Below are positions 16,341 through 24,331 of a stretch of 64,000 bases of DNA, piece after piece; position 1 is the stretch's first letter; the number at the start of each line of letters is the position of its first letter. Where the stretch lies: contig NZ_QLMC01000001.1 in NCBI RefSeq assembly GCF_003259745.1, forward strand, positions 1 to 64,000, read 5' to 3'. Source of the DNA: Larkinella arboricola (GTDB lineage Bacteria; Bacteroidota; Bacteroidia; Cytophagales; Spirosomataceae). The position numbers and the translations under genes were made by a program. The notes under the pieces were generated by a model. That model was not told the origin of the DNA. It saw only the letters and a program-made list of their open reading frames with translations, and searched no databases.

Positions 16341-17936
16341 TCAAAAATGATAATTCAGCCCAAAGCCGATTCCGATGGCTTGTGGACGAATCTGTAGCTG
16401 CGCATCCGGGTTTGTTCCACTTTGCAGCGACTGCTGGTAAGAGCCTGTCAAAGAGCCCGACCAATGATGAGTAGGGTGGTAGTTAACCCGTAAGCCAGCC
16501 GTTCCGGCCAATGCCGTAGGGCGGTAAACCTGATCCGACGGGTTGACTTCCAGGGCCTCGTTAATCGTATTCTTCAGAAAAACGTTGGCCATCAAACCGC
16601 CCAGTACAGAATAACTGAATTTGTGTTCGGGCAGAATATGATACCCAATCTGAACCGGAACCTGAATGTACTGGAAGTTATTGGAAACCACATCGTTGGA
16701 GGGGATAACAGCCAGATACAAAGGATTTCCATTTGATTTATCGACTAGCGTAGGCGACACGTACGAATTATTCGGCATATCCATCGCCAATTGCGGGAGC
16801 GATGGGTTGCTGCTCCGAACGGCATTAACCAGCAGGTTTTCCGTCTGGTTGGTAAATGCGTTGGTCACGACGGCATTGTTCTGCGCCTGCGAGCGTCCGT
16901 TCAGGTATTGAATACCGGCTTCCACCGACCAGTGTTTACTCAACTTGACGCCGGAGCTAGCCTGCCAGGCCATCGAAACCTGCGCCTGGTTTTGCAGTGA
17001 GGACGGGCTATACTGACGGCTGCTCTGCTGAGCACCATTCAGGGCTACATAAGCCTGATTAAGATTCGACTGCACACTTGCCATCGGATTAAACGACATG
17101 GGGGTGGCCGTTAAAGCCGCCCAGTATTCTTTCCTGGAGTGTCCTTTTTCCTGCGGCTCAATAGCGGTTTCCGGAGCCCGGTACCAGATGATGCGGCTGA
17201 TCGGAGCCGGTTTCTTCGAAAGGGCCGACTTACTGTTGATATAAGAAGCTTCGTAAGCCAGTCGGGTGTCGGCTGCAAGATCGGTATTTTGCAAGGAGCC
17301 AGGAGCCTGTTCGGATGGCGCATCGCTGTTAACCCGAGCGGCATCGGGCACACGGTTTGCGCGCCGAGAGGAACCGGCAAATACTGGCTGCTCGGCAGTC
17401 GGAGTACGTTCGGATTTTCGGGCTAAAAAGCTTCTGTCTGTGCTAAGCCGATCACGTGTACCCGCCGTTTGAGATGGCTCACGTTCGGGAGTAGCTGACG
17501 TATTTTTTTCAGCATTAGCCGGTCGGTTGGCCGCCAGCGTTTCCTCCCGGTTTTGAGCCAATTCGGACCCGGTCCTGGCTTCGTCGGGTATTGTTTGCGG
17601 GTTGGCCGGAACACGGTTTTGTTGCTGTTTGGCCAGTTGCTCACCGGCTTTAGAAGAGTTGGCCGGACGGGTGGTGTGCCCTACCGTCGGATGATTTAAA
17701 CCGGCATTGTCGATAGACTGCGTTGCCCACCAACCTACTAAAAGGGTAATAACGGCAGCTGCCACTCCATAGACCCACGGTGTTGCCCGGCGCCAGAGCG
17801 GTAGAACCGGCGTAGTTTCTTCTTCGTCTAACTGACGGGCAATACTATCCCAAAGCCCATCCGACGGGCTTTCGGCAGCATCTTCGAAGACCTTGCGCCA
17901 CTCTTCATTAAATTGTTCTTCGTTTGGGAGACTCAT
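16341..17936 (-). CDS. Dual-membrane-spanning anti-sigma factor (Dma-like), C-terminal beta-barrel
   Basis: 531 residues with an unusual plan. Residues 1-45 are a cytosolic acidic, Trp-containing segment like anti-sigma N termini (FNEEWRKVFEDAAESPSDGL). Residues 53-72 form one membrane helix (WVYGVAAAVITLLVGWW). Residues 75-265 are low-complexity and Ala/Pro/Arg/Glu-rich, long enough to cross the periplasm. Residues 270-531 look like an outer-membrane beta-barrel (YIQVPVQIGYHILPEHKF, YSVLGGLMANVFL, final IGIGFGLNYHF). The gene overlaps the ECF sigma gene by 4 bases (ATGA). The same plan is known for the Dma anti-sigma factors of Bacteroides thetaiotaomicron. There is no cleavable signal peptide. 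Confidence 0.8.
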   Translation of the reverse strand: MSLPNEEQFNEEWRKVFEDAAESPSDGLWDSIARQLDEEETTPVLPLWRRATPWVYGVAAAVITLLVGWWATQSIDNAGLNHPTVGHTTRPANSSKAGEQLAKQQQNRVPANPQTIPDEARTGSELAQNREETLAANRPANAEKNTSATPEREPSQTAGTRDRLSTDRSFLARKSERTPTAEQPVFAGSSRRANRVPDAARVNSDAPSEQAPGSLQNTDLAADTRLAYEASYINSKSALSKKPAPISRIIWYRAPETAIEPQEKGHSRKEYWAALTATPMSFNPMASVQSNLNQAYVALNGAQQSSRQYSPSSLQNQAQVSMAWQASSGVKLSKHWSVEAGIQYLNGRSQAQNNAVVTNAFTNQTENLLVNAVRSSNPSLPQLAMDMPNNSYVSPTLVDKSNGNPLYLAVIPSNDVVSNNFQYIQVPVQIGYHILPEHKFSYSVLGGLMANVFLKNTINEALEVNPSDQVYRPTALAGTAGLRVNYHPTHHWSGSLTGSYQQSLQSGTNPDAQLQIRPQAIGIGFGLNYHF

Positions 17937-18478
17937 TTCGGAATCGGACGTTCGTTCTGAATCTTTTGTTGCAGCAGCATGCGGGCACGCGAAAACTGCG
18001 ATTTAGATGTACCTTCTGAAATATCTAATAATTCGGCAATTTCGGGGTGGGTATACCCTTCAATTGCGTACAGGTTAAATACGGCCTGACATCCCGGCGG
18101 GAGTTCCTGCACCATCTTTAAAAGCTGTTGATAGTGCAGACCCGATAAGCTGTCTTCCGTCTGCGGTAATGCGTTAGGAGCCACATCCTCCAGTTCAGCC
18201 TGGTTTTGCCACGGCTTTTGTTTACGGATGTGCTTGAGTGCCGTGTTGATCACAATACGCTTCAACCACGCTTCCAGCGGGCACTCAAACCGAAATGTAT
18301 CAATATGTTGAAAGGCTTTAACGAAGGCATCCTGTAGCACATCTTCGGCGTCGTCACGGTTTTTGGTATACCGTTGGCTGACCACAAAGAGCTTCCTGGC
18401 GAATAACTCATAAAGTTTTCGCTGAGCAGTTCGGTCTTTATGTCGACAGCCGTCAACTAACGCTCGTTCATCCAACAT
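17933..18478 (-). CDS. ECF RNA polymerase sigma factor
   Basis: 181 residues. Region 2 is FVVSQRYTKNRDDAEDVLQDAFVKAF...FECPLEAWLKRIVINTALKH and region 4 is LPPGCQAVFNLYAIEGYTHPEIAELLDISEGTSKSQFSRARMLLQQ, both textbook ECF. It is the first gene of a two-gene operon and shares an ATGA overlap with the dual-membrane anti-sigma gene, which presumably holds it inactive until an outer-membrane signal arrives. The regulon is unknown; the serpin operon immediately downstream is an obvious candidate target. Confidence 0.95.
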   Translation of the reverse strand: MLDERALVDGCRHKDRTAQRKLYELFARKLFVVSQRYTKNRDDAEDVLQDAFVKAFQHIDTFRFECPLEAWLKRIVINTALKHIRKQKPWQNQAELEDVAPNALPQTEDSLSGLHYQQLLKMVQELPPGCQAVFNLYAIEGYTHPEIAELLDISEGTSKSQFSRARMLLQQKIQNERPIPK

Positions 18479-18584
18479 ATTAATTCATGGCTATTGACCC
18501 CAACGCAGGTCTAACAGTTGGAAAGGATTTAAAATAAATTTAAGCCTAACTCACTGGCAACGAGAGAATATTACTTTTAGCCTG

Positions 18585-18592
18585 TACTTTTG
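18585..18592 (+). promoter_or_regulatory. Promoter -7 element (tacttttg)
   Basis: Exact TAnnTTTG match 25 bases before the start of the TIM-barrel gene. No good TTTG box is seen at the expected distance, so this is a half-supported promoter. Confidence 0.45.
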
Positions 18593-18616
18593 AACAAAAT
18601 CTATTCCTAAACTTTC

Positions 18617-19495
18617 ATGAATCGACGTACGGCGCTCCGGCAAACACTGGGCTTTATGGGTCTGAGCCCCCATCTGGCCGCACCTCTATCAACCTTTAAA
18701 ATTAATTTACAAAACCGAAAGGACCAACGTTTCCGCGTCGGGGCCTGTGACTGGTCAATCGGGCAGTCCAGCAAAATCGAAGCGTTCGACGTGGCCAAAA
18801 CCATCGGCCTCGACGGTATTCAGGTGAACATGGGTTCTGAAAAAAACGACATGCACCTCCGTCGGAAAGACCTGCAAAAAGCCTGGCGCGAAGCGGCCCG
18901 ACGAACCGGTATTCAGATCGGTGGTCTGGCCCTGGGCGAGCTGAACAACATCCCTTACAAAGCCGATCCGCGGGCCGAACAATGGGTGCAGGATAGCGTC
19001 GATGTAGCCCGGGCGCTTGGCGCTAAAAACATTCTGCTGGCCTTCTTTAACAAAGGCGATTTGAAAAACGATCCACAAGGCAGGACGGTGGTTATTGACC
19101 GGTTAAAAGCCGTAGCTCCCAAAGCCGAGAAAGCGGGAGTCGTATTGGCAATCGAATCCTGGCTAAGCGCCGAGGAACACATGGAGATTATCGAAGCCGT
19201 TGGTTCGCCGGCTCTGAAAGTCTACTATGATGTCTGCAATTCCACTGTAATGGGATATAATATTTTAAAGGAAATTCGGTGGCTTGGCAAGCAGAATCAG
19301 ATCTGCGAATTCCACTTTAAGGAAAACAGCTTCCTGTTAGGGCAGGGGAAGGTCAACTATCCCGAAGTTCGGAAGGCACTGGACGACATTCAATACCGGG
19401 GCTGGATTCATATCGAAGGTGCTGTGCCAGAGGGCAAAAACCTATTGGAAAGTTACACTTATAATAATAAGTTTGTTAGAGATATTCTGTCATAG
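18617..19495 (+). CDS. Sugar phosphate isomerase/epimerase-family TIM-barrel protein
   Basis: 292 residues. The N terminus (NRRTALRQTLGFMGLSP) looks like a degenerate twin-arginine or Sec leader. The rest is an AP-endonuclease-2/xylose-isomerase-like TIM barrel: KTIGLDGIQVNMGS, VLAIESWLSAEEHMEIIEAV, VYYDVCNSTVMGYNI and ICEFHFKEN, which carry the Glu, Asp/His and Glu metal ligands of this family. Such exported Bacteroidota proteins are usually annotated only as isomerase/epimerase; the substrate is unknown. The next gene encodes a PVC-type heme/propeller protein, a common companion in sugar-oxidation loci. Confidence 0.85.
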   Translation: MNRRTALRQTLGFMGLSPHLAAPLSTFKINLQNRKDQRFRVGACDWSIGQSSKIEAFDVAKTIGLDGIQVNMGSEKNDMHLRRKDLQKAWREAARRTGIQIGGLALGELNNIPYKADPRAEQWVQDSVDVARALGAKNILLAFFNKGDLKNDPQGRTVVIDRLKAVAPKAEKAGVVLAIESWLSAEEHMEIIEAVGSPALKVYYDVCNSTVMGYNILKEIRWLGKQNQICEFHFKENSFLLGQGKVNYPEVRKALDDIQYRGWIHIEGAVPEGKNLLESYTYNNKFVRDILS

Positions 19496-19550
19496 GATGG
19501 AGCCATCAGTGTTCCACGGTTTTTTACAATACCCACTTATTATAATAAGT
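19457..19550. repeat. Two near-identical 16-bp AT-rich dyads
   Basis: acttataataataagt at 19457-19472 (inside the 3' end of the TIM-barrel gene) and acttattataataagt at 19535-19550 differ at one base. The second is a perfect palindrome. Each is followed about 50 bases later by a ttccacg motif. Function unknown; possibly a protein-binding pair. Confidence 0.5.
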
Positions 19551-19583
19551 TATACTACTCTTAAATGTTGTTTTTCAGGTAAT

Positions 19584-19599
19584 TATTCCACGTGGAACA
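19584..19599. other. parS-like centromere site
   Basis: tattccacgtggaaca matches the widespread chromosomal parS consensus (tgttccacgtggaaca or tgtttcacgtgaaaca) at 15 of 16 positions of the first form and contains the perfect 12-bp palindrome ttccacgtggaa. A half-match, tgttccacg, lies 74 bases upstream at 19510-19518. ParB/Spo0J binds such sites and loads SMC near the replication origin. Identification is by motif only. Confidence 0.65.
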
Positions 19600-19606
19600 C
19601 CAAGCA

Positions 19607-22549
19607 ATGAAAGCGACTATTCTAAACCCAACCCGACTTCTAAGTACATCCATCCTGCTGGGAGGGCTCTCCTGGTGGAGTATTCAGCTACAACAAGCGG
19701 GCCAACCTGTCAGGCTGTTGTTAGAACCATCCGAACCCGCCAGGCAGAGCATTACAGCAGCAACTGACTCAACTGACTCCAACAGGTTGTATCTGCCCGA
19801 TGACCTGGAAGCAACCCTTTGGGCCGAAGCGCCGATGTTCTATAACCCCACCAATATAGACGTTGATGCGCGGGGTCGGATCTGGGTAACCGAAGCCGTC
19901 AACTACCGTAACTTCAACAATAAACCCGAAACCCGGCTCGACCATCCGAACGGTGAACGGGTCATGATTCTGGAAGACACCGACGGCGATGGTAAGGCCG
20001 ATCAGTCGAAGGTATACGTGGAGGATAAGGATCTGGTTTCCCCCCTGGGCATTGCCGTCATCGGCAACAAGACCATCGTCTCAGCGGCCCCGCATCTGGT
20101 CATTTACACCGACGAAAACGGGGACGATAAGCCCGACAAAAAAGAGATTTTTCTGACCGGTTTTGGTGGACTCGACCACGACCATTCTCTGCACGCGCTG
20201 GTAGCTGGCCCGGACGGCAAGTGGTATTTTAACACCGGGAACGCTGGACCGCATACCGTCACCGACAAAGCCGGTTGGACGCTTCGGTCGGGAAGCCTCT
20301 ACACCGGCGGTACGCCCTACAACAAACTCAACAAAGGGAATATGGTGAGCGATGATGGCCGGGTTTGGGTAGGCGGTTTGGCGCTCCGGATTAATCCGGA
20401 CGGAACGGGGCTGAAAGTACTGGGTCATAACTTTCGGAACAACTACGAAACCGCTATCGACTCGTACGGTAATCTCTGGCAAAACGATAACGACGACCAG
20501 GTGGTGGCCTGCCGGACAAGCTGGCTCATGGAGGGCGGAAACATGGGGTACTTCAGTCAGGATGGAACCCGCTACTGGCAGGGCGACCAACGGCCCGGCC
20601 AGGATATACCGACGGCCCACTGGCATCAGGAAGACCCGGGCGTGATTCCGGCGGGCGACATTAGTGGAGCCGGTTCGCCAACGGGGATGGTGTTTTACGA
20701 AGGGGATGAACTTGGCGAAAAATACCGTGGGTTGTTATTGAGCGCGGAGGCCGGTCGCAACGTTATCTTTAGCTATAAGCCCGAACCGCTGGGCGCCGGA
20801 TACCGAATGCTCCGAACGGATTTTATCAGCACGTTTGCCAAAGTCGATGAAGACTATAAATGGAATGACATAAAAGAAGATGTCCGCAAATGGTTTCGTC
20901 CGAGTGATGTGGCCGTCGGAACGGATGGCGCGTTGTACATCGCCGACTGGTTTGACCCGGTGGTGGGCGGGCACCAGATGAAGGACCCGAAAGGGTACGG
21001 GCGTATTTACCGGATTACGCCGAAAGGCAAAAACCTGAAGAAACCGGAAATCAATACCGCTAAAACGAAAGGGCAGATTCAGGCCGTGATGAATCCGGCG
21101 ATCAACGTCCGGATGCTGGGTTTTGAAAAACTGAAAGCCCAGGGCGATAAGGTGGTGAAACCCGTTGCTACATTGCTCAATACGCCAAACCCTTACCACC
21201 GCGCCCGGGCGGTCTGGCTGCTTGCCCAACTCGGACCCAAAGGCCGCAGGAAGGTAGAAGAACTATTGAAATCTGATCAGGCCGATTTACGGGTAACGGC
21301 TTTCCGGGCCTTGAAACAGGTTGAGCCGGATGTCATTGCGCTGGCCCGGCAGATGGTAGATGATCCTTCTCCGGCGGTTCGACGGGAAGTGGCAATTGCC
21401 TTGCGGGATGTACCGTTTGAGCAATGCCGTGACTTGCTGGTGAAACTGGCAAACCACTATGACGGTCTGGATCGGTTTTATCTGGAAGCGGTTGGTCTGG
21501 CGGCTGACAAAAAAGAAGAGGAGTTGTATGCAGCCTTAAAACCGTTGATTCCGTCGAACCCGGTTCAATGGGATCAGAAAACCGCTAATCTGATTTGGCG
21601 GCTTCATCCGGGCAGTACCGCCGAGTTAATGAAGCAACGCGCAATGGCACCGTCCCTGACCGCCGAGGCCCGCAAGCAGGCAATGGTGGCGTTGGGATTT
21701 ATGAAAGATCCCGCAGCCGCCCGGGCCATGGTTGAACTGACAAAGCTAGATGACAAAACCGTAGCCGAACAGGCTGAATACTGGGCCAGCTTCCGCCGGT
21801 CGAACGACTGGGCCATGTTGCTGAACTGGGACGAGGTGATGCCGCCGAAACTATCAGAAGCTGAACAAAAGGCGTTGGCCTTGCGGCAGAAGCTGATGGA
21901 CGAGTACACCCCGGCGGAAGATAAGCTGAAACTGGCGAAAGAACTGGCCATTAGTCCGGAGGGAGGCAAACTGTTGGTCGGTCTGGCAGCCGAGAAGAAA
22001 CTGGCCGATAATCTGAAACCAGCGATCAGCGAAGTGATTTTTACCAACCCCGACCAAAGCGTGCGGACCATGGCGGGCGATTACTTCAAGCGACCCAACA
22101 GCTCGACGGCTTTATCCCTAAAAAACATCACGGTTCTGACCGGCAATGAAACGGCAGGGCTGACGGTTTTTAAAACTACCTGCGCAACCTGCCATCGGCA
22201 TGGAGAACAGGGAAAAGACATTGGGCCGGAGTTGACGAAGATTCATCAGAAATTTGACCGGAACGGTTTGCTCGATGCCATCCTGAATCCGAGCGCAGGG
22301 TTGGCATTTGGGTATGAGCCCTGGCTGGTGACAACCAAAAACGGACAGACCTATTACGGGTTTTTGATTAGTGACGGACAACAGGCGCTGGTCATAAAAG
22401 ATGCGGGCGGCCAGAAACACACTATCCCGACGGCGCAGGTGGCCTCCCGAAAACAGTACAGCACGAGCCTGATGCCGGACCCGGCTTCGCTGGGCCTGTC
22501 AGAGCAACAGCTTGCGGACTTGATCGCCTATTTATTAAAGAAGTCCTAG
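19607..22549 (+). CDS. PVC-type heme-binding membrane dehydrogenase-like protein with HEAT repeats and cytochrome c
   Basis: 980 residues from ATG 19607; the frame also offers an upstream non-ATG start inside the parS-like site, judged less likely. After a signal-like hydrophobic segment (about 10-28) comes a large beta-propeller (YNPTNIDVDARGRIWVTEAV, DTDGDGKADQSKVYVE, DVAVGTDGALYIADWFDPVVG). This is followed by HEAT-like helical repeats (about 480-830) and a C-terminal cytochrome c domain with heme motif CATCH and the phrase GPELTKIHQKFDRNGLLDAILNPSAG. This plan is the membrane-bound dehydrogenase/PVC-type CxxCH family. It probably takes part in periplasmic sugar or alcohol oxidation; the substrate is unknown. 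Confidence 0.88.
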   Translation: MKATILNPTRLLSTSILLGGLSWWSIQLQQAGQPVRLLLEPSEPARQSITAATDSTDSNRLYLPDDLEATLWAEAPMFYNPTNIDVDARGRIWVTEAVNYRNFNNKPETRLDHPNGERVMILEDTDGDGKADQSKVYVEDKDLVSPLGIAVIGNKTIVSAAPHLVIYTDENGDDKPDKKEIFLTGFGGLDHDHSLHALVAGPDGKWYFNTGNAGPHTVTDKAGWTLRSGSLYTGGTPYNKLNKGNMVSDDGRVWVGGLALRINPDGTGLKVLGHNFRNNYETAIDSYGNLWQNDNDDQVVACRTSWLMEGGNMGYFSQDGTRYWQGDQRPGQDIPTAHWHQEDPGVIPAGDISGAGSPTGMVFYEGDELGEKYRGLLLSAEAGRNVIFSYKPEPLGAGYRMLRTDFISTFAKVDEDYKWNDIKEDVRKWFRPSDVAVGTDGALYIADWFDPVVGGHQMKDPKGYGRIYRITPKGKNLKKPEINTAKTKGQIQAVMNPAINVRMLGFEKLKAQGDKVVKPVATLLNTPNPYHRARAVWLLAQLGPKGRRKVEELLKSDQADLRVTAFRALKQVEPDVIALARQMVDDPSPAVRREVAIALRDVPFEQCRDLLVKLANHYDGLDRFYLEAVGLAADKKEEELYAALKPLIPSNPVQWDQKTANLIWRLHPGSTAELMKQRAMAPSLTAEARKQAMVALGFMKDPAAARAMVELTKLDDKTVAEQAEYWASFRRSNDWAMLLNWDEVMPPKLSEAEQKALALRQKLMDEYTPAEDKLKLAKELAISPEGGKLLVGLAAEKKLADNLKPAISEVIFTNPDQSVRTMAGDYFKRPNSSTALSLKNITVLTGNETAGLTVFKTTCATCHRHGEQGKDIGPELTKIHQKFDRNGLLDAILNPSAGLAFGYEPWLVTTKNGQTYYGFLISDGQQALVIKDAGGQKHTIPTAQVASRKQYSTSLMPDPASLGLSEQQLADLIAYLLKKS

Positions 22550-22571
22550 AGTAGAGAAATCACCGGAGCCT

Positions 22572-22649
22572 GGATTCCGCGGATTAAGCGATGAACTACG
22601 ATTGGCTGCCAAAACCGTTAGTCTGGTTACCCTTCAATCCGCGGAATCC
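22572..22649. repeat. Large inverted repeat between convergent genes
   Basis: ggattccgcggatt (22572-22585) and aatccgcggaatcc (22636-22649) are exact complements with a 50-base spacer. Imperfect pairing extends outward (ccggagcct / ggttccgg) and inward. It lies between two convergent genes without a T-tract. It could be a bidirectional 3'-end hairpin or a REP-like element. Confidence 0.55.
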
Positions 22650-22657
22650 GGTTCCGG

Positions 22658-24001
22658 TTACTCCCACTTCAGGTTATTTCCCGAACTCATGAGCAGGAAA
22701 ACCGTAGGATGACCATTCTGCTGACTTTTCAGGAAGCTTTGTAGTTCGGCTGGATCGGTGAAGACGCGCAGGTCGGGGCGGTCAAACGCCGTGATGATGT
22801 CGGCCGGATCAATGGCTTCGAGCTTTTTGGCTTCCAGCGTATGCGGACTGTAGAAGACGGCGGCCACATCGGCTCTGTCGAGCTTATCACGGTATTGGGT
22901 CAGAAAACTTTTGTTCAGGCTGCTGAAGGTGTGTAGCTCGACGCAGGCAACCAGCCGCCGTTCGGGGTACTGGGCTTTCACGGCTTCGGTGGTGGCTTCT
23001 ACTTTCGAGGGGGCGTGGGCAAAATCCCGGAAGACAACCGTCGAGTCGGTATCAACCACTTTTTCAAGTCGGTTCTGCGCACCCTTGAAACTTTGGATGG
23101 CTTCGTAGAACATCTCTTCCGTGATGGCAAGATGATCGCAGACCGCCAGCGCCCCGCTGATGTTTTTCATATTATGTTCGCCGAACACAAGAACCGGCAC
23201 CTGCCCCTGGCTTTTGGTGATCAGAACCGTTTTTCCGTTTTCAATTCGGTACGGGTGTACATCATACGGCTGGCGGGTCACATCTTCCCGTTCCTTCAGG
23301 GCAATCACATCCAGCATGTCGTCCGTGTCGTCAAAAATAATGGTACCGGATTTTGCCATGCCGTCGGCCAGCAGTTCAAACTGAGCAACGTATTCTTCGT
23401 AGGTGGGGTACAGATTGACGTGATCCCAGGCTATCCCGCTGATCAGAACAATATGGGGCTGGTAATGTAAAAATTTCGGACGGCGGTCGATGGGAGACGA
23501 GCCGTATTCGTCACCTTCAATCACAATAATGGGGGCATCCGGCGTTAGCCTGACCATTGTATCAAAGCCTTCAAGCTGGGCGCCAACCAGGTAATCAAAG
23601 TTGCGGTTATGGTATTTCAGAACGTGCAGAACCATCGACGTGATGCTGGTCTTGCCGTGACTGCCGGCCACGACAATGCGCTGTTTATGCAGGCTCTGCT
23701 GATGCACAAATTCCGGGTACGAGTAGACCGGCAGGTTCAGTTCCCGCGCTTTCTGGAGTTCGGGGTTATCGGGCCGGGCGTGCATCCCCAGAATGACGGC
23801 ATCGAGCGTAGGGAGAATGGCATCCGGATTCCAGCCGGGTTGGGCGGGCAGTAAACCGTATTGTTCAAGGCGGCTCCGGGAGGGGTCATTAATTTCATCG
23901 TCGGAGCCGGTGATGTGGTGTCCCTGTTGATGGAGTGCAATGGCCAGATTGTGCATCACACTACCACCGATAGAAATAAAATGAATAGTCAATGGCTTCA
24001 T
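22658..24001 (-). CDS. mpl: Mur ligase family protein, Mpl-like (murein tripeptide recycling)
   Basis: 447 residues, the length of Mpl rather than MurC. It has a Rossmann start (HFISIGGSVMHNLAIALHQQGH), the Mpl-type phrase GMHARPDNPEL (72-82), ATP loop GSHGKTSIT (113-121) and central signature IEGDEYGSSPIDRRPKFLHY. Ligase-fold C-terminal motifs follow (FGEHNMKNISGALAVCDHL, FRDFAHAPSKVEATTEAV). Mpl rejoins the recovered tripeptide Ala-Glu-diaminopimelate to UDP-MurNAc in peptidoglycan recycling. The gene stands alone, convergent with the cytochrome/HEAT gene. Confidence 0.85.
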   Translation of the reverse strand: MKPLTIHFISIGGSVMHNLAIALHQQGHHITGSDDEINDPSRSRLEQYGLLPAQPGWNPDAILPTLDAVILGMHARPDNPELQKARELNLPVYSYPEFVHQQSLHKQRIVVAGSHGKTSITSMVLHVLKYHNRNFDYLVGAQLEGFDTMVRLTPDAPIIVIEGDEYGSSPIDRRPKFLHYQPHIVLISGIAWDHVNLYPTYEEYVAQFELLADGMAKSGTIIFDDTDDMLDVIALKEREDVTRQPYDVHPYRIENGKTVLITKSQGQVPVLVFGEHNMKNISGALAVCDHLAITEEMFYEAIQSFKGAQNRLEKVVDTDSTVVFRDFAHAPSKVEATTEAVKAQYPERRLVACVELHTFSSLNKSFLTQYRDKLDRADVAAVFYSPHTLEAKKLEAIDPADIITAFDRPDLRVFTDPAELQSFLKSQQNGHPTVFLLMSSGNNLKWE

Positions 24002-24331
24002 TCTGTCTAATTTGTGGCGCTAAAAATACAAGTTCTTTTGATCTTAAACCGAAAAGTCGCCGGACCGGTCATAAAACCGCCGGGATTTTACAAAACGGCT
24101 GCGTCCGCATTTTAAAAATTAACATTACCGACCGAATCAAAACCGTTGTTTTTTCGTTTTCCTTATTGTGAATGAATCGCCACGCAGCAGCTTGAAAATC
24201 AGGCGTGGGGCCGGGGTTACATTTTGTTTTTGTAAACAGGTTCCTGCGTCATTGCAAAGCTGCTTTTTTTATGGCATTTTCGCAGAATTTTTTCAAAAAC
24301 CAAAACACGCTTATATGCTTCTGCCGAAAGG
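24002..24331 (+). promoter_or_regulatory. 330-base intergenic region: possible structured leader of the arginine decarboxylase gene
   Basis: No gene is seen. The segment 24180-24270 can form a hairpin ccacgc (24180-24185)/gcgtgg (24203-24208). Alternatively, agcagctt (24186-24193) can pair with aagctgct (24257-24264), which is followed directly by a run of seven T. The second arm pair would make a long-loop terminator whose left arm lies in the loop of the first hairpin. This could be an attenuator-like leader or the end of a small RNA. No leader peptide is evident. Confidence 0.35.

Noticed and set aside
19510-19518. Second full parS site
   Set aside because: Only the left nine bases match; the right half reads gtttttt, so it is at best a degenerate half-site.
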